Positions 32,713 to 43,715 of a stretch of 64,000 nt of DNA are shown here, in pieces (the stretch's first letter is position 1; every line of letters starts with the position of its first letter). The position numbers and the translations under genes were made by a program. The DNA comes from Bufo bufo (Eukaryota; Chordata; Amphibia; Anura; Bufonidae). The stretch lies in the NCBI RefSeq assembly GCF_905171765.1, contig NC_053390.1, forward strand, positions 209,193,359 to 209,257,358. The letters run 5' to 3'. The notes under the pieces were generated by a model. That model was not told the origin of the DNA and searched no databases. It was given only the letters and a program-made list of their open reading frames with translations.

Positions 32713-33104
32713 TGAAACAGCTGTAAGGCCTTCATGACATGGTCCCTATTTTGCATCAGAATTGGCTTATGATTTGGTAGCCAAAAGCAGGAGTGGTTAC
32801 AAAACACAGAAGACATGCAAATATTCCATTCACGTGTCATCTCTGTATTGGATCCACTCCTGTTTGTTTGGCTTTAGCAATACTGATGGATTACTGACCA
32901 AAGGCTGACCGAGTGAAGGCAGATGCTCCACAGACAGAATCGTTTTTTGGGGGATGTTGTTCTGACGGATCAGAGGAAGGGCAAAATAATCAGTGACGTC
33001 AACACAAACTTACTGCTGACACCCTCTCCACTCTGTCGGGGGGGGGGGGGGTCTACTTGTATAAGCGTTTAATAGAACAGGTTGTGTAGACATCTGTGTG
33101 GAAT
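32713..33104. other. Intron 5 spacer
   Basis: Includes a G13 run near 33040 and 'ggtagccaaaagcaggagtg' with a partial inverted echo 'ccactcctgtttgtttggct'. Possibly the tail of the preceding hAT remnant. Confidence 0.3.
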
Positions 33105-33183
33105 CAACACAGGCAATCAAATAAATTACACAAATTACACATTTTATTCTAACATAAATTATTTAAAAACAATAAAAACATAT

Positions 33184-33843
33184 TGTCACGAGGGTATCAA
33201 GAGCCACGTCTGACTCCGTTATACCCGGGGTCAGGAAGTCGCAGCGGGTGGCTGCGCGCTCTATATCGAAAGATCACGTTGTTTCTTTGTGATTGTTTTC
33301 TGTGTTTGCCTTGCTATCCTTTTTGTCTCTCTCAGGGATCCGTAGCTTCTCCTCCTCAGTTGTTTCTTGTCTGCCACTCCCTACCTCCTTATATTCTCCC
33401 CTCACACTTCTCTAGTTGCCAGTTATAGAGCTTCCTGCCTGGACATCTATACTGACCCACTGGAGTGGTTAATCCTGGTTGTCGTTCCTGAGTGCTACCC
33501 TCCGGATCCCTGTTGGGCTTATTGTTGTCTCCTGTTGTCGCCCACCTGGGAATATATGTTGAGTCTGTGTTGTGTGTCCTCCCCTTGGTGTTTTCCCTTA
33601 GAGTCAGTGGTGCGGACTAGTGTTCCCATCGCCCTGTTCACTACCTAGGGCTCAGCTCAGGGAAAGCCAGGGCTTTAGGCACGTGATCGGCGTACGGGTG
33701 AGGAACCCGTCTAGGGACGTCAGGGCAGCCAGGTGCCAGCCGCTAGGTGAGTCAGGGGTCACCATCTTCCCTCTCACTTGGGCAGGGCCTTCCTCGTTCC
33801 CTCCCTCTGTGTCACGTATGTGATAGCCACGCCGACCGTGATA
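33184..33843 (+). repeat. 5' LTR of the gypsy element
   Basis: 660 bp, TGTCACGAGGG ... CCGTGATA. Immediately downstream, 'ttataactggcccttac' occupies the primer-binding-site position; I cannot name the tRNA. Differences from the 3' copy are single substitutions, for example atcgaaag/atagaaag. Confidence 0.95.
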
Positions 33844-33941
33844 TTATAACTGGCCCTTACTTTTTGAGAAAAAATAAATAAAAAATTATTTAATTTTTTG
33901 TTTGTTGTTTTTTTTTTTTCTCTCTCTACTTAGAATCCAAT

Positions 33942-34751
33942 ATGGATCCTATTGATGCCTTGGCAGAACAGCTTCAAAGCCTGTCTTTGGAGGTGGCAGG
34001 ATTGAAGGCGTCTGTTCTCCAACAACAGCAGCAAATGCAGCAGACCGCACCCCCAGCGGTTGCTATGGGTAACCAGGTTGTCACTGAACCCAAGGTTGCT
34101 CTTCCCGACAGATTTTCTGGGGGAAGGGACAAATTTGCGACGTTCCGTGAGGCCTGCAAATTATATTTTAAGTTGCGCCCTTACTCCTCAGGTCATGAAG
34201 AACAGCGGGTAGGGATTGTCATTTCCCTGCTTCAGGGGGATCCGCAATCCTGGGCGTTCTCGTTACCCCCTGGTTCTCAGGCTCTTCGGTCAGTGGAGGG
34301 ATTTTTTGGGGCTTTGGGTCTCATATATGATGACCCTGACCGAGTCGCCCTGGCTGAGTCGAAGTTACGGAGACTCCTACAGGGAGATCGGTCAGCAGAG
34401 GAATATTGCTCAGAGTTCCGTAGGTGGGCTACGGATACTCAGTGGAACGACCCGGCTCTCAGGAGTCAGTTCTGCTCTGGGTTATCTGAAAGGGTTAAGG
34501 ATGCACTGGCGCTGTATGAGACCCCCCTTTCCCTTGATGCTGTTATGTCCCTCTCTATCAGAATAGATAGACGTTTTAGGGAGAGATCAAAAATTCCGGA
34601 GCAATTGGTTACCTCTCCCAAGCAACAGTCAGCCTGTACTGACTTAGATGAGCCTATGCAGCTAGGCGGAACTTCTCGTCAGGTCTGTCCTCCCGAGGTT
34701 CGCCGTAGGGGGGGCTTGTTTTTTCTGTGGGGGGAGGGGTCATTTCATTAA
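33942..34751 (+). pseudogene. gag: gypsy Gag, truncated by a frame change
   Basis: A 269-codon frame. Residues 1-35 form a coiled-coil-like start with a Q run ('LQQQQQQMQQ'-like). About 50-210 form the retrotransposon capsid domain ('FSGGRDKFATFREACKLYF', 'LLQGDRSAEEYCSEFRRWA'). Gag coats the RNA in cytoplasmic particles. Where the CCHC zinc knuckle should follow, the frame passes through two G-runs and stops. The knuckle's cysteines appear in one neighbouring frame and its histidine in another. Small indels in G homopolymers are the likely cause. gag and pol are otherwise in the same frame, suggesting an ancestral single polyprotein. Confidence 0.88.
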
Positions 34752-34865
34752 TGTCTGTCCCTCCTTTCTCAAAAACAAAAGACCGTCGGAAAACTACTAA
34801 CCCCGGGCTGTGCGGAGGATGTCAGCCGGGGGGTATACGTTTCCTCCATACGAACATCTCAATTT

Positions 34866-37800
34866 GTGTTACCTGCGGTCATTGTTTTTGGTGTTAAGAC
34901 GGAGTCTATTTCTGTTTTTCTAGACAGTGGAGCAGGGGTAAACTTGATTGATGCCCATTTTGCCCGCACTATGGGTTTGTCTCTCTGTACGCTGCAGAGA
35001 CCTATTTCCGTATTCGCTATAGATTCTGCTCCTCTGTCTCAGAGAAACCTCACCCACATTGTTCGTAATTTACACCTTCGGGTAGGGGACCACCATAATG
35101 AGTGTCTTTCATGTTACGTTCTGGAGGGCCTTCCCTCTCCGGTGGTATTGGGTCTTCCCTGGTTGGTAGCGCACAATCCAGTGGTGGATTGGCAGGCCAG
35201 GGAGATATTGGAGTGGAGTGAGCATTGCAGAGAGAATTGCTTAAATAACAATTGCTTAATCGCCTCCATAGCTTCCCTACCTACATTTATTTCGGACTTT
35301 GAGGACGTTTTTTCTGAAAAGGGTTGTCAGAAACTACCACCTCATCGTCCTTATGATTGCCCGGTTAACCTGATTCCCGGGGCAAAATTACCCAAGTACA
35401 GGTTGTATAATCTTTCGGGTCCCGAGAGACAAGCCATGAAAGATTATATCTCCGAGAGTCTGGCTAAGGGACACATCAGACCCTCTTCTTCACCCGTGGC
35501 TGCAGGGTTTTTCTTTGTTAAAAAGAAAGATGGGGGCCTGCGTCCTTGCTTAGATTTCTGTGAGTTAAACCAGATAACCATCCGTGACCCATACCCTCTT
35601 CCTCTCATTCCTGACCTTTTTAATCAGATTGCGGGTGCTAAGTGGTTCTCCAAACTTGATCTTAGGGGGGCCTACAATCTGATTCGTATCAGGGAAGGGG
35701 ATGAGTGGAAGACAGCTTTTAACACCCCTGAGGGGCATTATGAAAATCTAGTTATGCCTTTCGGTCTGACCAATGCCCCTGCTGTCTTCCAACATTTCGT
35801 TAATGATATTTTTAGTCATCTCATCGGCAGGTTTGTAGTCATATACCTAGATGATATCTTAATTTATTCGGCTGATCTGAAAACACATGAGGTGCATGTC
35901 AGGCAAGTACTGCAGGTCCTACGGACGAATAAATTATATGCGAAAATTGAAAAATGTGTCTTCGCTGTTCAGGAATTACAGTTCCTGGGATATCTATTAT
36001 CTGCTTCAGGTTTCCGCATGGATCCTGGGAAGGTCCAGGCAATTTTAGATTGGGATCTTCCTGAGAACCTTAAAGCCCTACAAGGGTTTTTGGGTTTCGC
36101 TAATTTCTATAGAAAGTTCATTAAAAATTATTCAGTGATCGTTAAACCCCTTACCGACATGACTAGGAAGGGGACGGATTTTTCCAAATGGTCTGACGCC
36201 GCTAAAGATGCATTTTTCTCTCTAAAGGAGAGGTTTACCTCGGCACCTGTTCTAATTCAACCTGATGTCTCCCAGCCTTTTATTGTCGAGGTAGATGCGT
36301 CAGAGGTGGGAGTGGGAGCTGTATTGTCTCAGAGTCCGTCTCCTGGCAAATGGCGTCCTTGCGCTTTCTTTTCCAAAATATTATCTTCTGCGGAGAAGAA
36401 TTATGATATTGGAAATAGGGAACTGTTGGCGATTAAACTGGCGCTTGAAGAGTGGCGTCACTTCTTAGAGGGAGCAATCCACCCCGTCACGGTGATTACG
36501 GATCACAAGAACCTTCTGTACCTAGAATCGGCTAAGCGTCTCACCCCTAGACAAGCTAGGTGGTCGCTATTCTTTACCAGATTTAACTTTGTAATCACCT
36601 ATCGTCCTGGGGCAAAAAATACCAAGGCAGACGCATTATCTCGTAGTTTCCCTGGAGGGGGTAATGTTTGTGATCCGGTACCTATTTTACAAAGAGGAGT
36701 GGTTGTCTCTGCTGTACACTCTGTTCTAGAGGGAAAGGTGTTAGAGGCTCAGGGGGACGCCCCGGCCTCTTGCCCCTCAGAGAAATTGTTTGTACCGTTA
36801 AACCTGCGTCTTGAATTATTAAAAGAACATCATAATTCGGCACTTGCTGGACACCCGGGTAGTAAAGCAACTTTGGAGCTTTTATCTCGTCGTTTTTGGT
36901 GGCCAAGGTTGCGTCAGGATGTAATGGATTTCGTGTCTACTTGTTCTACTTGTGCACGCGCGAAAGTCTCTCATACACGTCCAGCAGGGTCTTTATTGCC
37001 ACTTTTCATCCCCAATAGGCCATGGACACATCTGTCAATGGATTTCATCACTGACTTACCGTTGTCGGCGGGTAAAACTGTTATCTTGGTAGTAGTAGAC
37101 AGGTTTAGCAAAATGGTACACTTTATTGCGCTACCCGCACTTCCTAATGCTAAAACTCTCGCTCAGGTGTTTATCAGTGAAATCGTGAAGCTTCACGGGG
37201 TCCCTTCCGATGTGGTTTCGGATCGGGGAACCCAGTTTATTTCTAAGTTTTGGAAAGCTTTTTGTTCCCGTTTGGGGGTTCACTTGTCCTTTTCCTCAGC
37301 TTTCCATCCTCAGTCGAATGGACAGACTGAGCGTACCAACCAAAACCTAGAAACATATTTAAGGTGTTTTGTGTCTGAAAACCAAGAGTTGTGGTCATCA
37401 TATTTACCGTTAGCTGAGTTTGCCATAAATAATCATTATCAGGAGTCCACTGGCAAGTCACCATTCCTTGGTGCATACGGTTTTCATCCCCAATTTTGTA
37501 CTTTCAAAGAGGGGGGGTCTTCTGGGGGTCTCGAAGAGGAAAGGTTTTCTTCATCTCTTTCATCGGTATGGCAGAAGGTGCAAGTTAACTTGAAAAAGAT
37601 GAGTGGTAAATATAAATGCATGGCCGATAAGAAACGGTCGCCAGGTCCGGACCTAGGAGTGAATGACTATGTGTGGTTGTCTACTAGGAATATTAAGTTG
37701 AAGGTTCCTTCTTGGAAACTGGGTCCTAGGTTCATTGGTCCCTATAAAATAGTAGCCGTCATTAACCCTGTGGCTTTTCGCCTGGAGCTACCTCAGACTT

Positions 37801-38198
37801 TTAAGATCCATAACGTCTTCCATAAATCGTTACTCAAGAAGTATGTTCCACCTCTAGAACCATCGCCGCTGCCACCTCCTCCTGTCATTGTGGCTGGTAA
37901 TCTGGAGTTTCAAATAGCCAGAATTGTTGATTCTCGTCGGGTCCGCCGCTCTCTTCAGTATCTGGTGCATTGGAGGGGTTACGGTCCCGAGGAAAGAATG
38001 TGGGTTCCAGCGTCAGAGGTAAACGCCAACAGGTTAATTCAGACTTTCCATGCCTCTCATCCGGAGAGACCTGGTCCTGAGTGTCCGGAGGCCCCTCGTG
38101 AAAGGGGGGGTACTGTCACGAGGGTATCAAGAGCCACGTCTGACTCCGTTATACCCGGGGTCAGGAAGTCGCAGCGGGTGGCTGCGCGCTCTATATAG
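34866..38198 (+). CDS. pol: gypsy Pol polyprotein with chromodomain
   Basis: An open 1110-codon frame; the true start is upstream as part of Gag-Pol. The aspartic protease has D20 in 'FLDSGAGVNLID'. Reverse transcriptase covers about 165-350, with 'YLDDILIY' at 327. RNase H starts near 475 with D477 ('VEVDASEVGVG'). Integrase follows, with an H2C2 finger (HH at 655, CSTC near 693) and catalytic D726, D786, E822 ('SMDFITDLP', 'SDRGTQF', 'GQTERTNQ'). A chromodomain at 1013-1065 ('YLVHWRGYGPEERMWVP') may steer integration through histone marks. The last ~30 codons read into the 3' LTR. It works in cytoplasmic particles and then the nucleus. All catalytic residues are seen. Confidence 0.95.
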   Translation: MLPAVIVFGVKTESISVFLDSGAGVNLIDAHFARTMGLSLCTLQRPISVFAIDSAPLSQRNLTHIVRNLHLRVGDHHNECLSCYVLEGLPSPVVLGLPWLVAHNPVVDWQAREILEWSEHCRENCLNNNCLIASIASLPTFISDFEDVFSEKGCQKLPPHRPYDCPVNLIPGAKLPKYRLYNLSGPERQAMKDYISESLAKGHIRPSSSPVAAGFFFVKKKDGGLRPCLDFCELNQITIRDPYPLPLIPDLFNQIAGAKWFSKLDLRGAYNLIRIREGDEWKTAFNTPEGHYENLVMPFGLTNAPAVFQHFVNDIFSHLIGRFVVIYLDDILIYSADLKTHEVHVRQVLQVLRTNKLYAKIEKCVFAVQELQFLGYLLSASGFRMDPGKVQAILDWDLPENLKALQGFLGFANFYRKFIKNYSVIVKPLTDMTRKGTDFSKWSDAAKDAFFSLKERFTSAPVLIQPDVSQPFIVEVDASEVGVGAVLSQSPSPGKWRPCAFFSKILSSAEKNYDIGNRELLAIKLALEEWRHFLEGAIHPVTVITDHKNLLYLESAKRLTPRQARWSLFFTRFNFVITYRPGAKNTKADALSRSFPGGGNVCDPVPILQRGVVVSAVHSVLEGKVLEAQGDAPASCPSEKLFVPLNLRLELLKEHHNSALAGHPGSKATLELLSRRFWWPRLRQDVMDFVSTCSTCARAKVSHTRPAGSLLPLFIPNRPWTHLSMDFITDLPLSAGKTVILVVVDRFSKMVHFIALPALPNAKTLAQVFISEIVKLHGVPSDVVSDRGTQFISKFWKAFCSRLGVHLSFSSAFHPQSNGQTERTNQNLETYLRCFVSENQELWSSYLPLAEFAINNHYQESTGKSPFLGAYGFHPQFCTFKEGGSSGGLEEERFSSSLSSVWQKVQVNLKKMSGKYKCMADKKRSPGPDLGVNDYVWLSTRNIKLKVPSWKLGPRFIGPYKIVAVINPVAFRLELPQTFKIHNVFHKSLLKKYVPPLEPSPLPPPPVIVAGNLEFQIARIVDSRRVRRSLQYLVHWRGYGPEERMWVPASEVNANRLIQTFHASHPERPGPECPEAPRERGGTVTRVSRATSDSVIPGVRKSQRVAARSI

Positions 38199-38773
38199 AA
38201 AGATCACGTTGTTTCTTTGTGATTGTTTTCTATGTTTGCCTTGCTATCCTTTTTGTCTCTCTCAGGGATCCGTAGCTTCTCCTCCTCAGCTGTTTCTTGT
38301 CTGCCACTCCCTACCTCCTTATATTCTCCCCTCACACTTCTCTAGTTGCCAGTTAAAGAGCTTCCTGCCTGGACATCTATACTGACCCACTGGAGTGGTT
38401 AATCCTGGTTGTCGTTCCTGAGTGCTACCCTCCGGATCCCTGTTGGGCTTATTGTTGTCTCCTGTTGTCGCCCACCTGGGAATATATGTTGAGTCTGTGT
38501 TGTCTGTCCTCCCCTTGGTGTTTTCCCTTAGAGTTAGTGGTGCGGACTAGTGTTCCCATCGCCCTGTTCACTACCTAGGGCTCAGCTCAGGGAAAGCCAG
38601 GGCTTTAGGCACGTGATCGGCGTACGGGTGAGGAACCCGTCTAGGGACGTCAGGGCAGCCAGGTGCCAGCCGCCAGGTGAGTCAGGGGTCACCATCTTCC
38701 CTCTCACTTGGGCAGGGCCTTCCTCGTTCCCTCCCTCTGTGTCACGTATGTGATAGCCACGCCGACCGTGATA
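38114..38773 (+). repeat. 3' LTR of the gypsy element
   Basis: Same length as the 5' LTR and ~99% identical. It is preceded by a polypurine tract 'gaaaggggggg' and 'tac'. Confidence 0.95.
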
Positions 38774-39305
38774 CATATAGTATGAATGAGAGTAAGGATA
38801 TAAAAGTCCAATTGATGCCTATTATGTTCTAGTGTTTTGACCTGAGGTGAGTATATTTAATACCCAATGCTACAACATATAGTGCATTTACTTTAGCAGA
38901 TACTTGGGTTAAAAATACACAAAACTCATACACAACAATTAAAAGACTTAAATAAAATTATTTTTCTGAGAATATTTTCAGTTCATTATATAAAGCTGCT
39001 TTATTAGTCTGTGTTAACCATACACATATCCAGTGTTCAAGTTAATATATATCCCATGATTAGGTGGGTGGTTAAAAGATTAATGATTCATCCCCAAAGG
39101 TAAGCAAGTGGTGAGTGGTTAAATGGTTAAAAGTTCCCAAAGGTAGGTAAGTGGTGAATGGTTAAAAATTCATATCATTAGTATTACATATTGTCCATGA
39201 TGTAATATGCATATACTGTATATATTAGCTGACTTGCATCCTTATTGTGGTAGTGTTTGAAGTGTTTTGATAGGGAGTGTTTCTCATATCCATTTTTTAT
39301 GTTAT

Positions 39306-40046
39306 TCATATGTTCAGATATCCTTTTTTTTTAATACTCTTTTGCTTCTCCCTACATATGTACTGTTTTTTACAGGGGCACTCAATCATATATAGTACAT
39401 TAGATGAGTTACAGGATAGAAAATCATCAATCTCATAAGTAAAAGAAGATTTTCGTTGTTTTTCTTGGAAAATTTGCATTCCTACAGTTACAGCATCGGC
39501 CACATCGATAGAAACCTTTTAGGCTGAACCAGTTGTGGGGGGTCTCAGTACTCTGTGTTTTTATTGTATTTTTTACTGTAGGTGCTACCTTAAGTGCCAA
39601 GTTGGGTGCTTTGGTATATGTAATCTGTGGTGTGCTAGTCAAGAGAGGGCCGACTAGTTTGTCTTTTAACACATGGTGCCAATGTTTTTTGATAATTGTT
39701 TCAACTTTTTTGTATTGGGCGTTGTATGGTAGGATATTTATGAAATCATCGGCCTCTTCGTCTATCTTCATGTCATTTGTTTCTGATTTGAAGAAATGCT
39801 CCCTTTCAATATCTCTGACTTTGGATAAGGATGTATCCAAAAGGTGGAGAGGATAATTCTTAACTAAAAACTCATCTGTAGTGCCTCTTTTTCAAAATCG
39901 TCCTCAGTGATACAATTTCTTTTCAGACGTCTAAATTGTCCGGTGGGAATATTAAGCAGCCATCTTGGTAGGTGACAGCTTGAATAAAGTATATAATTGT
40001 TTTTTAAAGCATCTTTTTGTAACCTTTTAACCACCCACCTAATCAC
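39306..40046 (-). pseudogene. Penelope-like reverse transcriptase end plus GIY-YIG remnant
   Basis: The minus-strand pieces, upstream to downstream, are typical of Penelope. First, 'HLPRWLLNIPTGQFRRLKRN' with 'DFEKEAL' from the thumb region. Next, 'HWHHVLKDKLVGPLLTSTPQ' and 'YTKAPNLALKVAP', the cysteine cluster 'CGRCCNCRNA', and finally 'VLYMIECPCKKQYICRE' from the GIY-YIG nuclease. In an active nuclease the last part reads YIG or YVG followed by a catalytic arginine; here the glycine is cysteine. Stops and frame changes break the frame. The polymerase palm (YADD-type motif) is missing, so this is a 5'-truncated dead copy. Confidence 0.85.
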
Positions 40047-40919
40047 GGAATATATATGAACATGAACACTGGATACAGACTAACTGAACACAGACTAACA
40101 AAGAAGCTTTATATAGATCAACTGAAAATTTTCTCAGAAAAAGACACTAATGTCTGCTTTTTTATGGACTTTTTCATAAGTTCAAAAAATTTTAAAATTT
40201 TAAGGTTCTGAAGTCTTTTAATTGTTGTGTATGAATTTTGTGTATTTTTAACCCAAGTATCTGCTAATGCAAATGCACTATATGTTGTAGCATTGGGTAT
40301 TAAATATACTCACCTCAGGTCAAAACACTAGAACATAATAGGCATCAATTGGACTTTTATATCCTTACTCTCATTTATACTATATGTTTTTGGCCTTTTT
40401 AAATAATTTATATTAGAATAAAATGTGTATTTTATTTGATTGCCTGTGTTGAGTCAGATGGTGAGTGCCTGTCTATTGTTATTATATAATACAGTCAGGT
40501 CCATAAATATTGGGACATCGACAAAATTCTAACATTTTTGGCTCTATACACCACCACAATGGATTTGAAATGAAACAAACACAATGTGCTTTAACTGCAG
40601 ACTGTCAGCTTTAATTTGAGGGTATTTACATCCAAATCAGGTGAAAAGTGTAGGAATTACAACAGTTTGCATATGTGCCTCCCACTTGTTAAGGGACCAA
40701 AAGTAATGGGACAATTGGCTTCTCAGCTGTTCCATGGCCAGGTGTGTGTTATTCCCTCATTATCCCAATTACAATAAGCAGATAAAAGGTCCAGAGTTAA
40801 TTTCAAGTGTGCTATTTGCATTTGGAATCTGTTGCTGTCAACTCTCAAGATGAGATCCAAAGAGTTGTCACTATCAGTGAAGCAAGCCATCATTAGGCTG
40901 AAAAAAAAAAAAAAAAAAA

Positions 40920-41125
40920 CATCAGAGAGATAGCAAAAACATTAGGCGTGGCCAATATAACTGTTTGGAATATTCTTAAAAAGAAGGAACGCACCAGTGA
41001 GCTCAGCAACACCAAAAAAACCGGAAGACCACTGAATACAACTGTGGTGGATGACCGAAGAATTCTTTCCCTGGTGAAGAAAACACCCTTCACAACAGTT
41101 GGCCAGATCAAGAACACTCTCCAGG
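40920..41125 (+). pseudogene. Tc1-like transposase, N-terminal fragment (left copy)
   Basis: It encodes the helix-turn-helix segment 'TVWNILKKKERTSELSNTKK' and 'KKTPFTTVGQIKNTLQ', then is cut by the LINE. An A-run just upstream (40901-40919) replaces the expected sequence. The same region is repeated beyond the LINE. Confidence 0.8.
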
Positions 41126-42456
41126 GTGGGGTGACGCGATGACGTAGGAGAAGCACGTCACGCTCTCTCCTCCTCCTCTCGGGGCTCGGCCTCCTCCGCT
41201 TCTCTGAGTCTCTCTACGGCCCGCGGCTTCTCTCCTCCTAGAATAGGGGGATTCAATATGCAGTGATCTACTCCAGCCTCCCAGCCTGTATCCTCCTTTC
41301 CCGCTTCATCTACCCCATGTAAGTCCTCCAGCCTCTTCCTGAACTCTGCATGCTGTCTGGACTTTTTTACCTGGGTGCCGGCTCTGGCTCGCACTGTGCG
41401 TCCTTCTCCTGCCGGTACGTTTTTCTCCTGCCGGTCCGTCCGCTAGATTCGTGTCTGCCCGGCGTCCGGGCTGTCTGTGGGCTCCGCTGCCGCTGCTTGG
41501 GCCAGCTCTCCCTCCGTGCGGTTTGCCTCGGCTGGGTTCGGTGCCTCCTGCCTCCTCCCCTGTTCTCCTGCGGTCTCTGGCTCCCTTCCCGGAACCTGTG
41601 ACTTCCTGGCCCGACGTGGAGACGGTTCCCCCTGATCCTTCTACCTCTTCACCGCACCTGTACTCCGTTGGGACCGTCTGTAAGAGGGTCACTGGATCTC
41701 TTCTCCCCCTTGGTTCGTTCCTGACGTTCCGGCCCGGCTCCGGTTGCTTCCTGGTTGGTGGGGTGAAGCGTGGTCAGCTGGTTCCTGCTGCATTCGGGGT
41801 CCTGGATTTTCGGATCACTGGTGTGACTCTCCGGTCCTCTGCTGATATTAACCGCTCCCCTCCTCTGGATGGGCCTTTGCCTCCTCCTGCTCTGCACCCC
41901 CCAAGTGATTCCTGATTCCCTCTCCTGGTTCCTGGGATCGAGGGGCCATCGTTTGGATGACCAGGTGGGATCTCTGTGGACACTTAGATTCTCAAGCTGG
42001 TGAGATTGTTCCTGCTTTCTTTTTTTTTTTGCTCCCCCGCTTCCTTCTCCCTCCCCTTACTAACTGACTAACTATTATTAACAAAACTAACCGGAAAAAA
42101 AAAAAATAATAATAATTAAAAAAAAAGGGGTTAGTAGTCTACCAGAGCATACCTAATGGTAACTTTACTAGAGTGTATCCACCCCATACTGTATATGGTT
42201 TGTTTCTAAGAGAGAACAAGGAGGGGAGAAGAAAAAAAAAAAACACAAATAAAAAAAAAGGGGGAGAGGAATATAAAGTAAAGGCGAGAAAAAAGAAAGG
42301 TATAAAAAAAAAAAAAAAAAGAAGAAATAAGGAACAGTTGGAAAAAGGAGGAGGAAGAGAAGGAGAAAGAAGAGGAAGGGGGGAAGAAAAAAAGGAAAAA
42401 AAAAAAAGAAAGGAGGAGAAAGGGAGAAAAGGAAGGAAAATAAATAAATAAAAAAA

Positions 42457-43418
42457 ATGGCCCCAAAAAATAGTAGGCGCTCGGCGGATCTCTCTGGTCA
42501 GAAACCGAATGCTAAAACCTTTGAAGAGACAAAAATAGACCAATTCTTGAGGTCTCCAAGGGTGAATACAAGGGGGGGACAAAAGGACATTGGTTCCAAA
42601 AAAAATGATAATTCTGGGGGGACGGAAATGGAACCACAAAAAGCCTCTGGACACTCTCAAGAGGAGGAGGGAATGGAGGGAAAAGATATGCTCAATGGCA
42701 GTCCCTCTCCGTTAAAAGAAATATTGTTGGCGGTAAAACAAAACGGGGACTTAATACAGGGCATTACAACGCAGCTTGGGTTCATCTAAGTTGATGTGGG
42801 ATTGATTAGAGACGACATGTCAAAAATCCGAGACAGAGTCAAGACTGTGGAGAGCCCCATGGCTCTTATACAGAATGAATCCCAAACAACAAACACTGAA
42901 ATCTCCACTCTGAAGACAGAATTTAATCTTTTGAAGAAAAAGGTGGTGGATCTTGAGGATAGATCGCGAAGATATAATGTGAGAATCCTGGGGGTCCCAG
43001 AGGGTGCCGAAGATAAGAACTCAATACAATTTATACAGACGTTAATCCTGGAGAATTTTGGGAGGGATCTGTTTTCTCCTCTATTTATGATAGAAAGAGC
43101 TCAATCCCTGGGAGACAACCACGGACATTTCTTGTTAGATTATTGACCACTGGGGACAGAGATATGCTATTGAGAAGGGCGAGGAAATGCTCACCAGTTG
43201 TATATAACGGAAATAGATTGGCCTTTTTTCCTGATTTTTCAAAAGACATCCAAGAAAAGAGACGCTCATTTATGATGGTAAAAAAGAAACTAAGAGAAAG
43301 GGATATCAAATATTCCCTTATGTTCCCAGCAAAACTTCGTATTATTTTCAAGGACACAATCCTATTTTTCGATACTCCGGATAAAGCCGCGGATTGGCTT
43401 GAACGTAATGACATGTGA
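42457..43418 (+). pseudogene. LINE ORF1 (RNA-binding protein), broken
   Basis: It starts MAPKNSRRSADLSGQKPN. A coiled-coil-like heptad region follows (about 'TLKTEFNLLKKKVVDLEDRS'), then the L1-type RRM motif 'RYNVRILGVPEGAEDKN' and a C-terminal block 'KLRERDIKYSLMFPAKLRI'. One in-frame stop (42787) and one frameshift near 43140 separate three pieces. ORF1 proteins trimerise and coat LINE RNA. Confidence 0.85.
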
Positions 43419-43715
43419 CTCAGCTGTTCTAGGACATGCGGGAAACGATAACTGCTAGAGGGTTTTTTTTTTTTTTTCCCTACCCGCAATATATATTTTG
43501 TATTTCTTTTGCTCTTTTTTGTTTTCTCCATTATATAGTTGGGAGGAGCCGAGCAGGGGGGAGTGAGGGAGGAATGGTCACAGGAGAGAAATCTGCTACA
43601 ATATGTGTCGGATTATTTGTTATGGGGGGTGGGATCTGGGCTGTGGTGAGTCCATATTTTTTTTTTTTCTCTCTTTTCTTCCTTCTTCCTCTATCTCACC
43701 TAACCGCTTTTCATA

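Larger units (their letters stand above)
33184..38773 (+). mobile_element. Ty3/gypsy chromovirus retrotransposon (TSD CATAT)
   Basis: 5590 bp bounded by two 660-bp LTRs and flanked by CATAT at 33179-33183 and 38774-38778. Order: LTR, leader, gag, protease, reverse transcriptase, RNase H, integrase, chromodomain, polypurine tract, LTR. Pol is uninterrupted and the LTRs differ at about seven positions (~1%), so this is a young insertion. Gag is broken. Confidence 0.97.
33105..40452 (-). mobile_element. Penelope-like element between long inverted repeats, split by a gypsy element
   Basis: The left arm is 33105-33183 plus 38774-39078 once the gypsy element and one copy of its duplication are removed. 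The right arm, 40022-40452, is its reverse complement, with a ~70-bp extra piece near 40140-40210. Shared blocks include 'caacacaggcaatcaaataa', 'tgggtattaaatatactcac' and 'gattaggtgggtggttaaaa'. The ~950 bp between the arms encode a Penelope reverse-transcriptase tail and GIY-YIG remnant. Penelope elements are known to carry terminal repeats in variable orientation. The outer limits are not exact. Confidence 0.75.

Noticed and set aside
42139..42660. Minus-strand open frame rich in F, L and S
   Set aside because: It is the complement of a purine-rich A-tract in the LINE 5' region; composition only.
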